Source: an uncultured Catenibacterium sp. (lineage in GTDB: Bacteria; Bacillota_I; Bacilli_A; Erysipelotrichales; Coprobacillaceae). Taken from it: a stretch of DNA of 12,091 nucleotides. The first letter of the stretch is position 1. Each line of letters opens with the position of its first letter. Shown piece by piece: positions 1-4,898 of the stretch. The stretch is taken from NCBI RefSeq assembly GCF_900540665.1, contig NZ_UQGV01000072.1, forward strand, positions 1 through 12,091. Direction: 5' to 3'. The notes beneath the pieces are model-generated. The model searched no databases, was not told the origin of the DNA, and saw only the letters and a list, made by a program, of their open reading frames with translations. The translations under genes were made by a program, and so were the position numbers.

Positions 1-47
1 AATGTTGTGAGAGTTTATTTATGTCTTGACAATGGTCATTTCATAAC

Positions 48-76
48 AGTATTTAAGTATAGTAAGCGATTACATT
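48..76 (+). promoter_or_regulatory. cre-like operator block upstream of the leader/lipoprotein unit
   Basis: Positions 61-74 read AGTAAGCGATTACA, which fits the CcpA cre consensus TGWAANCGNTNWCA at 13 of 14 positions. The surrounding 29 bp match the block at 1118-1146 at 23 of 29 positions with no gap. A TTGACA lies at 26-31, but no good -10 box sits at a normal distance, so the promoter itself is not placed. A cre this close to the expected transcription start would normally mean repression by preferred sugars. That role is inferred from the motif only. Confidence 0.5.
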
Positions 77-101
77 ACCATAACTAAGGAAAGGGATTAT
101 A

Positions 102-173
102 ATGAAAACTTACGTACTATCATGGTTGAAACTACTCTTTTATTATTTTGATAGAAAGGATGACAATCTATGA
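102..173 (+). CDS. 23-codon leader ORF overlapping the lipoprotein start
   Basis: An ATG at 102 stands 6 bases after a purine-rich AAGGAAAGGG ribosome site. It opens a 23-codon frame that ends with TGA at 171-173. The stop overlaps the ATG of the next gene in the ATGA pattern (170-173), the classic layout for translational coupling. The peptide starts MKTYVLSWLKLLFYYF, an aromatic and hydrophobic stretch, and ends with a charged tail (DRKDDNL). It could be a leader that controls translation of the lipoprotein or a small membrane peptide. No family is recognised. The ribosome site and the exact overlap favour real translation; the function is unknown. Confidence 0.5.
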   Translation: MKTYVLSWLKLLFYYFDRKDDNL

Positions 174-844
174 AAAACAAATTACTTATATTAATCATAA
201 TGTTCAGCATTTGTTTTCAAGGTTGTACATCAAAGAAAGTAGCTCATAAAATTTATCTAGAAGATACATCTATCTTTACTACAAGTAATGATGGAAATTC
301 TTCTTTCTATTATCGTTTTTATACTCAGGATAAAAGTGATTCTTATACTACTTCCGCAAAGACAACTAATCCAAATATTACTGCTGATGTATCATTAAGT
401 GTTGATGAAGATAATGTCCACGAGCTGGAAGTCAATCTTCATACACCACCAGGAGAATATGTTTTTGATATTATTGTGACAGTTAATGATAAGAAGTTCA
501 CTATTAAAGATGTTCATCATATTAATTTTAATCACCCTAATGCCCCAGATATACTCGGTGAACATCATGGAAAAGGTGAGTATCCAAGTCCTAAGTCATT
601 CCCTACAGACTATACTTACAAAGTGAACTTTACACAGCCTATAGAAGCATATGACTTTAAGGTATATGGTGAAGAGTTGAAATCATTAGAGAAAGTATCT
701 AATAAATGTATCCAGTTAAAAACAAGAGTGGAAAAGCCTAACATCTCTAGTTTAACTTATGTAGTCAATGGTGAAGAGTATTCACTTTATAATATTTATC
801 ATGTTGTTTCTGATGATTACTATAAGAAGAAATTCCTGAAATAA
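170..844 (+). CDS. Lipoprotein with two divergent internal repeats, unknown function
   Basis: This is a 224-aa predicted lipoprotein. Residues 1-18 form a lipoprotein signal peptide (basic KNK, then LLILIIMFSICF) with lipobox FQGC and lipidated Cys19, so it should be anchored on the outer face of the membrane. The rest is beta-strand rich. Residues 101-119 and 195-213 follow the same pattern, VN-[DG]-[KE]-[KE]-[FY]-[ST]-[IL]-x2-[IV]-x-H-[IV], which suggests two tandem copies of one beta-sandwich-like domain. Between them lies a linker with five His within residues 116-133. A ribosome site (GAAAGGATG, 154-162) precedes the ATG, which also overlaps the stop of the 23-codon leader. A weak terminator follows. 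I recognise no family; substrate binding or a cell-surface role is only a guess. Confidence 0.8.
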   Translation: MKNKLLILIIMFSICFQGCTSKKVAHKIYLEDTSIFTTSNDGNSSFYYRFYTQDKSDSYTTSAKTTNPNITADVSLSVDEDNVHELEVNLHTPPGEYVFDIIVTVNDKKFTIKDVHHINFNHPNAPDILGEHHGKGEYPSPKSFPTDYTYKVNFTQPIEAYDFKVYGEELKSLEKVSNKCIQLKTRVEKPNISSLTYVVNGEEYSLYNIYHVVSDDYYKKKFLK

Positions 845-848
845 TTTG

Positions 849-882
849 AAGGAGAGCACACTTTTTCCTCCTTTTTATCTTT
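849..882 (+). terminator. Weak intrinsic terminator after the lipoprotein gene
   Basis: AAGGAG (849-854) pairs with CTCCTT (868-873) across a 13-nt loop and is followed by a T-rich tail. The stem is only 6 bp, so termination may be partial. Confidence 0.45.
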
Positions 883-915
883 TATTGAGTAATTTATCTA
901 ATTTAATATTAGTAA

Positions 916-944
916 TTAATTGTATAAGTCTTAAAATGTATAAT
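916..944 (+). promoter_or_regulatory. Promoter for the 52-aa membrane peptide gene
   Basis: A perfect TATAAT -10 lies at 939-944. A poor -35 (TTAATT, 916-921) stands 17 bp upstream. The predicted start lies just ahead of the AAAGGGTGG ribosome site of the small ORF at 972. The -10 is convincing; the -35 is weak. Confidence 0.5.
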
Positions 945-971
945 ACAAAATTTAAAAAGGGTGGTTAAGAA

Positions 972-1130
972 ATGAATGATTTATTAAAAATGCATTTTAA
1001 ATTGTTTATAAGAGAAAAGAGGTTTTTTTGTTTATATATAACTAATTTTATATTCTGCTTTTTTGGGATGTTGTTTTATATATTGAAAAACTTTGACAAA
1101 GATACAAGTGCCATGAGAGTATTCAAATAA
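972..1130 (+). CDS. 52-aa single-helix membrane peptide, unknown
   Basis: A 52-codon frame begins at ATG 972, about 7 bases after an AAAGGGTGG ribosome site and downstream of a perfect TATAAT. The peptide has a basic amphipathic start (MNDLLKMHFKLFIREKR), one strongly hydrophobic segment at about residues 18-38 (rich in F, Y, I and L with two Cys), and a polar tail (KNFDKDTSAMRVFK). The positive-inside rule puts the N terminus in the cytoplasm. Its stop at 1128-1130 lies inside the operator block for the next gene. It resembles the first helix of an ABC-2 type permease, so a decayed remnant is possible. However, the ribosome site, promoter and clean frame suggest an expressed small protein. 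No family is recognised. Confidence 0.5.
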   Translation: MNDLLKMHFKLFIREKRFFCLYITNFIFCFFGMLFYILKNFDKDTSAMRVFK

Positions 1131-1146
1131 GATAAGCGTTTACATT
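1118..1146 (+). promoter_or_regulatory. Second copy of the cre-like operator block
   Basis: GATAAGCGTTTACA at 1131-1144 fits the cre consensus at 12 of 14 positions, with the inner core AAGCGTTTACA intact. The 29 bp match the block at 48-76 at 23 positions with identical internal spacing. A TTGACA is present at 1093-1098, again without a well-spaced -10. The block ends 25 bp before the start codon of the exported protein gene. Confidence 0.5.
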
Positions 1147-1171
1147 TGCGCTAAAAATGGAGTGTTAAGAT

Positions 1172-2056
1172 ATGAAAAAATTAATTGTGCTTTCTTTTTT
1201 AGTTGCTGCTTGTGCAGTATCGTTAGCTCATACTGAAGTGTCTGCTTCAGATGATACAGTTATTAATCAATATCTTCTTTTAAAAAATGAATATAATATA
1301 ACTAAATCCAGATACATGCTATCTGAAACTCATAGTAGTGCAGTGAAGTTAAATAAAGCAAGAAAAGATATTGATTGTTTTAAAAATCATATTTATAAAT
1401 TAAAAGGTAAATCAAGAGAGGAATTGAAAAGATATAAGTATACAAATTCTCAAATTGATGCGATAAAGAATTATGATGGAACAGAGGAAATGTCTGTAAA
1501 AGCATCTTCAAAAATCAAGTTTAGCGTTAAGAAGAATATATTAAGTTATGATGCGAAAACAGGATTGTCTACTGTAAAAGCAACAGTAAGCTTTAGCTGG
1601 AATGGAACACCTGAAGATTATGGAAGTGATGCTTTTGCGATGGCATATGAAGCAGATAATAATCATATTTTTAAGGAAGTTTCATCCGTTACTTCTTCAT
1701 TAAAATACAAGGAATTCAAATCCTCTAAGAGTGTAAAAAGATGGACGAAGTCAGCGGTTAAGAAAGGTGATCAAGATGTTATTGGTTCATACGGATGGTC
1801 ATTTCCTTTAAGAATAAAAGGTGATCAATACTATGCGTATTTGTATAAGGGATCTTTTTCTATAACAGGAGTAGTAAGTGGAAAATTAAAATATTTCAAT
1901 GTGCGTTACTTATATAGTCATAAATCATCTATAGTTCCAACAGGATTTGGAATTAGTATATCTAGAGGTATGTCTTCTGCAGGAATAATACTCACAAAAA
2001 AATCTCGACATAAAGGGTATCCTGAAAAACATGGTGGTGTTGTGACTTGTTCATAA
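1172..2056 (+). CDS. Exported 294-aa protein of unknown function
   Basis: Residues 1-25 form a signal peptide (MKKLIVLSFLVAACAVSLA..., likely cleavage after VSA at residue 25). A lipobox-like VAAC at 11-14 is a less likely alternative, because the hydrophobic core continues beyond it. Mature residues 28-105 look helical and basic, and include a segment ending in SREELKRYKYTNSQIDAI around residues 81-98. Residues 110-275 are beta-rich (KATVSFSWNG at 136-145, later GYSW-like and G/S-rich strands). Two Cys remain after cleavage, C69 and C293, the latter one residue from the C terminus; they could form a disulphide. GGAG lies 9 bases before the ATG. The gene sits between two small membrane peptide genes, a layout common for toxin/immunity or export partners, but no homology supports a function. 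Confidence 0.8.
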   Translation: MKKLIVLSFLVAACAVSLAHTEVSASDDTVINQYLLLKNEYNITKSRYMLSETHSSAVKLNKARKDIDCFKNHIYKLKGKSREELKRYKYTNSQIDAIKNYDGTEEMSVKASSKIKFSVKKNILSYDAKTGLSTVKATVSFSWNGTPEDYGSDAFAMAYEADNNHIFKEVSSVTSSLKYKEFKSSKSVKRWTKSAVKKGDQDVIGSYGWSFPLRIKGDQYYAYLYKGSFSITGVVSGKLKYFNVRYLYSHKSSIVPTGFGISISRGMSSAGIILTKKSRHKGYPEKHGGVVTCS

Positions 2057-2084
2057 TCTTAATGAATTATAAGGAGATAATAAA

Positions 2085-2297
2085 ATGAATACATTAAAGA
2101 AATTATTAATGATAGTATTTTTATTCTTTTTGGTAACTTATGGATGTCATATACTAACTCTAATAAATTTAGAGATATTCATGTATGTATTTAATGCATG
2201 GCAGGATTTTGACTTGTATAACGTGCTTTTTAGCATATACACTGCATGTGCTATAGTTGTAATAACTATGTATCTTTTGCATAAGAAAAAGAATTAA
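2085..2297 (+). CDS. 70-aa two-helix membrane peptide
   Basis: A 70-aa protein with two predicted transmembrane helices, at about residues 7-29 (LLMIVFLFFLVTYGCHILTL) and 46-65 (VLFSIYTACAIVVITMYLL), ending in the basic tail HKKKN. Both ends are basic, so N-in/C-in topology is expected, with a short outside loop carrying NAWQDFD. A strong AAGGAG ribosome site lies 8 bases before the ATG. Only 28 bp separate it from the exported protein gene and no terminator intervenes, so the two are probably co-transcribed. It could be an immunity or anchoring partner of that protein; this is inferred from context alone. Confidence 0.7.
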   Translation: MNTLKKLLMIVFLFFLVTYGCHILTLINLEIFMYVFNAWQDFDLYNVLFSIYTACAIVVITMYLLHKKKN

Positions 2298-2324
2298 TAT
2301 ACTTTGTTTGTTGATACAAATATG

Positions 2325-2356
2325 AGGCTGTTGAATATTCAACAGTCTTTTATTTT
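2325..2356 (+). terminator. Strong intrinsic terminator of the exported-protein operon
   Basis: A perfect 18-bp palindrome, CTGTTGAATATTCAACAG (2328-2345), extended by flanking pairs, is followed by TTTTATTTTAT. Confidence 0.85.
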
Positions 2357-2377
2357 ATAAAAACACTTGATTATATA

Positions 2378-2418
2378 GTTAGTATATGCTAACCTATAGA
2401 TAGTTAGTAAGAACTAAC
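2378..2418 (+). promoter_or_regulatory. Double dyad operator upstream of the NrdI/DUF3793 operon
   Basis: Two 16-bp dyads, GTTAGTATATGCTAAC (2378-2393) and GTTAGTAAGAACTAAC (2403-2418), share the pattern GTTAGTA-n3-RCTAAC. Their centres are 25 bp apart and each sits in the context AGTTAG...CTAACC. A possible -10 (TATAGA, 2395-2400) lies exactly between them, so a dimeric repressor bound here would cover the promoter. The half-site GCTAACCTA resembles DtxR/IdeR-type metal regulator sites, but the spacer is longer than theirs; a MarR- or HxlR-type regulator is equally possible. The second dyad ends next to the AGGAGG ribosome site (2420-2425). Confidence 0.6.
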
Positions 2419-2431
2419 CAGGAGGTCAACA

Positions 2432-2776
2432 ATGAAAGTAGTCTATGCATCAAGAACTGGAAATGTAGAAACATTAATTGGAAAACTAGGTATTACAGAC
2501 GCATTACATATTGAAGATGGTACAGAAAAGGTTTCTGAAGATTATATCTTATTTACTTATACAGATGGCTTTGGAGATGTTCCTTATGAAGTATCAGATT
2601 TCTTAGAAAACAATCCATCTATTAAAGGTGTTATTGCTTCTGGTGATACAGGATATGGTGAAGCATATTGTTTAGCTGGTGATAAGATCAGTGAAGATTA
2701 TCATGTTCCATGCCTTTACAAAGTAGAAAATGATGGTACTGATGAAGATGTAGAAGCCATCAAAGAGTTACTTTAA
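2432..2776 (+). CDS. nrdI: NrdI-like flavodoxin
   Basis: A 114-aa flavodoxin of the NrdI type, the FMN protein that supplies the oxidant for manganese cofactor assembly in class Ib ribonucleotide reductase. The FMN phosphate loop is SRTGNVE (residues 7-13). Flavin-contacting loops follow: TYTDGFGDVPYEV (42-54) and ASGDTGYGEAYCLAGDKI (69-86). The C terminus carries VPCLYKVENDGTDEDV. It is shorter than many NrdI proteins (about 120-140 aa) but all motifs are present. No nrdE or nrdF gene lies in the window, so it is an orphan copy here and may serve another redox partner. A strong AGGAGG precedes the ATG, and a double dyad operator lies upstream. Its stop overlaps the next start (TAATG), so the two are translationally coupled. 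Confidence 0.8.
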   Translation: MKVVYASRTGNVETLIGKLGITDALHIEDGTEKVSEDYILFTYTDGFGDVPYEVSDFLENNPSIKGVIASGDTGYGEAYCLAGDKISEDYHVPCLYKVENDGTDEDVEAIKELL

Positions 2777-3357
2777 TGACCTTAGGATATCATCAATTTG
2801 AACATCTTCTTCTTACGCATTGCACACCTACCTTGATCAAGCGTAAGTTAGGTAGTATGTTTCATCTTGATAATAGATATTCAGATGTTCATGAACTTGT
2901 AGAATATTATGATCAGATTCTTAACCTTCAAGGATTACGAATAAATCTATTTTTCTCTCATGGTCGTTATACAGTATATGTATATCTGCCTTCCTCACTC
3001 AAATACTTAATGACTAACAAAGACATTCAATCCTTTCTGAAACAATACGAATATCCTGATCATGATATTCTATCTCATCTAGAGAAACGTCTTGAGATGA
3101 GTCAATATCCACACGAAATAGGGTTATTTTTGGGTTATCCACTTGCTGATGTATGGGGGTTTGTACATCATAAGAAGTGTCAATGTTGTGGCTATTGGAA
3201 GGTATATGAAAATAAACGTGAAAAAGAAAGTCTCTTTAAACAATTTGACTGTTGTAGAAAAGAATTCATACTCCTTTATGAACAGGGCTATTCTTTGTCA
3301 CAAATCCTTAATCAGGCTGATAATCAGCCTTTTTCTTTTACCTTAAATGAATTATAA
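2776..3357 (+). CDS. DUF3793 family protein
   Basis: A 193-aa soluble protein recognised as DUF3793 by its hallmark HEIGLFLGYPLADVWGFV (residues 113-130) followed by the Cys-rich CQCCGYWKVY (135-144). Another Cys pair lies at 159-160 (FDCCRKEF). Function is unknown. The family is typical of anaerobic Bacillota and, as I recall, often lies near flavodoxin or iron-transport genes, consistent with its place here. The five clustered Cys could bind a metal or an iron-sulphur centre, which is untested. The ATG at 2776 overlaps the stop of the flavodoxin gene, so no separate ribosome site is needed. The last 15 codons contain a terminator-like hairpin (3314-3340). Confidence 0.8.
   Translation: MTLGYHQFEHLLLTHCTPTLIKRKLGSMFHLDNRYSDVHELVEYYDQILNLQGLRINLFFSHGRYTVYVYLPSSLKYLMTNKDIQSFLKQYEYPDHDILSHLEKRLEMSQYPHEIGLFLGYPLADVWGFVHHKKCQCCGYWKVYENKREKESLFKQFDCCRKEFILLYEQGYSLSQILNQADNQPFSFTLNEL
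3314..3340 (+). terminator. Terminator-like hairpin inside the DUF3793 coding end
   Basis: AGGCTGA (3314-3320) pairs perfectly with TCAGCCT (3324-3330) over a TAA loop and runs into TTTTCTTTTA. It lies before the stop codon at 3355-3357, so it may attenuate the downstream yggS gene. Efficient termination here would leave a message without a stop codon. Confidence 0.6.
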
Positions 3358-3377
3358 TATTTTCGAGGTGGTTATAA

Positions 3378-4025
3378 ATGATGAGAGTAAATGAAACAGA
3401 AACTAAAAGATTATTAGAAGCTGTTAAACCAGCGAAGCTTGTTGCAGCAACTAAATATATTGATGAAAAAGAAGTAGAAAAGCTAGAAGAATGTGGTGTT
3501 ATGATCTATGGTGAAAATAAAGTACAGGACTTCTTAAAGAAGTATGAAGACTACCATGGAAAAGGTGTATGGCATTTTATTGGTACATTACAGACCAATA
3601 AAGTAAAGTATATTATTGATAAGGTACAGATGATTCATTCTGTCGCAAACTATAGATTAATTGATGAAATAGAGAAACAGGCAGCTAAACATGATTTAGT
3701 TATGGATATCTTATTACAGGTTAATATTGCGAAAGAAGAATCTAAACATGGCTTTAATGAAGAAGAAATGAATGAAGTTATGGACTACTTAAAAGATAAA
3801 CCTCATTTAAATCCTAGAGGATTAATGATGATGGCTCCTAATATTGAAGTAGAAGAAACAAGACAATACTTTAAAGCAACTAAAGACCTATTAACTAAAC
3901 TGCAGGAATCTTATCCTAACTATCAATTAACTGAACTATCAATGGGTATGACACATGACTTCCCTATTGCGGTTGCAGAAGGTAGTACAATGGTAAGACT
4001 CGGTCATGCACTATTTGATGAATAA
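3378..4025 (+). CDS. yggS: YggS/PLPBP family pyridoxal phosphate homeostasis protein
   Basis: A 215-aa fold-type III PLP-binding protein of the YggS/PROSC family, a cytosolic protein that buffers pyridoxal 5'-phosphate and has no known catalytic activity. The PLP lysine is K26 in LVAATKY. Other family motifs are GENKVQ (45-50), WHFIGTLQTNK (65-75), LQVNIAKEESKHGF, RGLMMMAP and the phosphate-binding end LSMGMTHDFPIAVAEGSTMVRLG. It is about 10-15 residues shorter at the N terminus than most homologues, lacking much of the first helix. The start at 3378 is preceded 6 bases upstream by GAGGTGG; ATG 3381 is the alternative. It lies only 20 bp after the DUF3793 gene, so it belongs to the same operon, behind the internal hairpin. 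Confidence 0.92.
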   Translation: MMRVNETETKRLLEAVKPAKLVAATKYIDEKEVEKLEECGVMIYGENKVQDFLKKYEDYHGKGVWHFIGTLQTNKVKYIIDKVQMIHSVANYRLIDEIEKQAAKHDLVMDILLQVNIAKEESKHGFNEEEMNEVMDYLKDKPHLNPRGLMMMAPNIEVEETRQYFKATKDLLTKLQESYPNYQLTELSMGMTHDFPIAVAEGSTMVRLGHALFDE

Positions 4026-4027
4026 TT

Positions 4028-4067
4028 AAAAACATCCCTAGAAACATAAGTTTCTAGGGATTTGTGT
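4028..4067. terminator. Bidirectional terminator between convergent genes
   Basis: ATCCCTAGAAAC (4034-4045) and GTTTCTAGGGAT (4050-4061) form a perfect 12-bp stem with an ATAA loop. It has a T-rich tail on the right and an A tract on the left, so it can stop both yggS and the minus-strand gene ending at 4068. Confidence 0.85.
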
Positions 4068-4481
4068 TTAGTATAGGAAATCCGGATTATTATATTCTGC
4101 ACAACATTCCTGCCAGTATGTCATAGATTCTTTAATATCACGACATACATAATCATAGTCTTTCTTCTCTATCTTTCCATGATCCGCCATACTCTTATAA
4201 AATTTCTTTAAACTTGTAGCAGTTGTTTTAACAGTTGCAGGAGTAGACCACATACATTTACGTATAAAACAATCTCCAAGGAAGTCACCAATCATAGTAA
4301 CGCCTTCCTCCATAGTTGCATCCATATGGTAAATTAAAAAATCAGTGATAAACAGATTCGCATTAGATAGATGATTGTAGATGGTTTTATCTTTTAAGCC
4401 TGCATTTTCAAGGTCTTCCTGGAAGAGAATTAAATATTCATAATTTGTGTCTTCATTTTCACTAAAGTCTAGATAGTCCAT
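4068..4481 (-). CDS. Lone recombinase core-binding (SAM-like) domain protein
   Basis: A 137-aa helical protein. Residues 14-105 resemble the N-terminal core-binding domain of tyrosine recombinases: FQEDLENAGLKDKTIYNHLSNANLFITDFL (20-49), then FIRKCMWSTPATVKTTATSLKKFYKSM (72-98), with a helix ending HGKIEKKDYD. No catalytic domain (R-H-R-Y) follows. Such standalone proteins occur in Bacillota as conserved hypotheticals, so this may be a DNA-binding protein rather than a broken integrase. The frame is intact and ends at a proper shared terminator. A ribosome site AAAGGA lies about 11 bases before the ATG and a perfect TATAAT (minus strand, 4513-4518) lies upstream. Two Cys near the end (ECC, 125-127) are of unknown meaning. 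Confidence 0.7.
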   Translation of the reverse strand: MDYLDFSENEDTNYEYLILFQEDLENAGLKDKTIYNHLSNANLFITDFLIYHMDATMEEGVTMIGDFLGDCFIRKCMWSTPATVKTTATSLKKFYKSMADHGKIEKKDYDYVCRDIKESMTYWQECCAEYNNPDFLY

Positions 4482-4512
4482 AATTGTAATATTCCTTTCG
4501 CTGTATAGATAT

Positions 4513-4518
4513 ATTATA
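4513..4518 (-). promoter_or_regulatory. -10 box of the minus-strand core-binding protein gene
   Basis: A perfect TATAAT on the minus strand, 32 bp upstream of the ATG. No clear -35 is visible at the expected distance. Confidence 0.45.
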
Positions 4519-4575
4519 TAGTAACAGAAATAGAAAGGCTTTAGATTAATGTGAATTTTATAAAAATGTATTTTA

Positions 4576-4604
4576 CCGACTTCATCATATCCTGCTGTTA
4601 TAAT
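4576..4604 (+). promoter_or_regulatory. Extended -10 promoter of the interrupted lipoprotein
   Basis: TGTTATAAT (4596-4604) is a perfect extended -10 (TGn followed by TATAAT). A partial -35 CCGACT (4576-4581) stands 17 bp upstream, and a GGAGGA ribosome site follows at 4615-4620. Confidence 0.6.
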
Positions 4605-4627
4605 AAAGGTATATGGAGGATACAGGT

Positions 4628-4792
4628 ATGACGAAACGTATATTAGTTGTCTTAGTGCTTGTTTCTGTAATACTTATACCAAGTTGTACGAAAGATAAAT
4701 ATTCTGATGAATTTTAGAATGATGAAGAAGTTGCAGAATATGTAGAAACAATAATAAATAAGAAGTATAGTCGTCACTTTGATAATGAATAG
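4628..4792 (+). pseudogene. Small lipoprotein interrupted by an in-frame amber codon
   Basis: ATG 4628 stands 7 bases after GGAGGA and starts a lipoprotein signal peptide (MTKRILVVLVLVSVILIPSC, lipidated Cys20). The frame stops at TAG 4715-4717 after 29 codons. The same frame then stays open for 24 more codons of coding-like, charged sequence (NDEEVAEYVETIINKKYSRH...) and ends at TAG 4790-4792. This downstream part resembles the EKYG-type helical segment found in small lipoproteins of Bacillota. One nonsense change would explain the break, and the second half is itself short, so a C-terminal truncation is also likely. The promoter and ribosome site remain intact, so a 29-aa lipopeptide could still be made. 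The second stop touches the first ATAGTG repeat. Confidence 0.55.
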
Positions 4793-4856
4793 ATAGTGTA
4801 AAAATAGTGAAAGAATAGTGAAAAATAGTGTAAAAATAGTGAAATAATAGTGAAAA
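4793..4856 (+). repeat. Six ATAGTG boxes phased at about one helical turn
   Basis: ATAGTG occurs at 4793, 4804, 4815, 4825, 4836 and 4847, a spacing of 11, 11, 10, 11 and 11 bp. The array is a 32-bp unit present twice (4793-4824 and 4825-4856) with one mismatch. A tracts between the boxes share the same period, so the DNA is probably curved. The last box overlaps the -35 region of the Fic gene promoter. The layout suits a cooperatively binding regulator or intrinsic curvature acting on that promoter. Confidence 0.85.
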
Positions 4857-4877
4857 AACTCTTTTTCTAGGTATAAT
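4849..4877 (+). promoter_or_regulatory. Promoter of the Fic gene
   Basis: A perfect TATAAT lies at 4872-4877. No consensus -35 exists; the position 17 bp upstream is occupied by the last ATAGTG box, which suggests activator dependence. The spacer holds a GAAAAA/TTTTTC dyad (about 4852-4866). The predicted start falls next to the AAGGAGGG ribosome site (4885-4892), giving a leader of only about 15 nt. Confidence 0.6.
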
Positions 4878-4898
4878 TATATAAAAGGAGGGCTTTTT

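Noticed and set aside
26..31. TTGACA as the -35 of the lipoprotein unit (also 1093-1098 for the exported protein)
   Set aside because: No acceptable -10 lies at 16-19 bp in either case, so I did not call a full promoter.
3143..3346. 67-codon plus-strand ORF inside DUF3793
   Set aside because: It overlaps the Cys-rich DUF3793 signature in another frame and has no ribosome site.
4715..4717. Amber readthrough or recoding of the small lipoprotein
   Set aside because: No stimulatory structure or recoding machinery is visible, and TAG also serves as the ordinary stop of yggS-independent genes here such as rnmV and the activase.
4793..4856. Possible CRISPR array or plasmid iterons
   Set aside because: Units are far too short and close for CRISPR, there are no spacers, and no replication gene is present; a promoter-linked array fits better.
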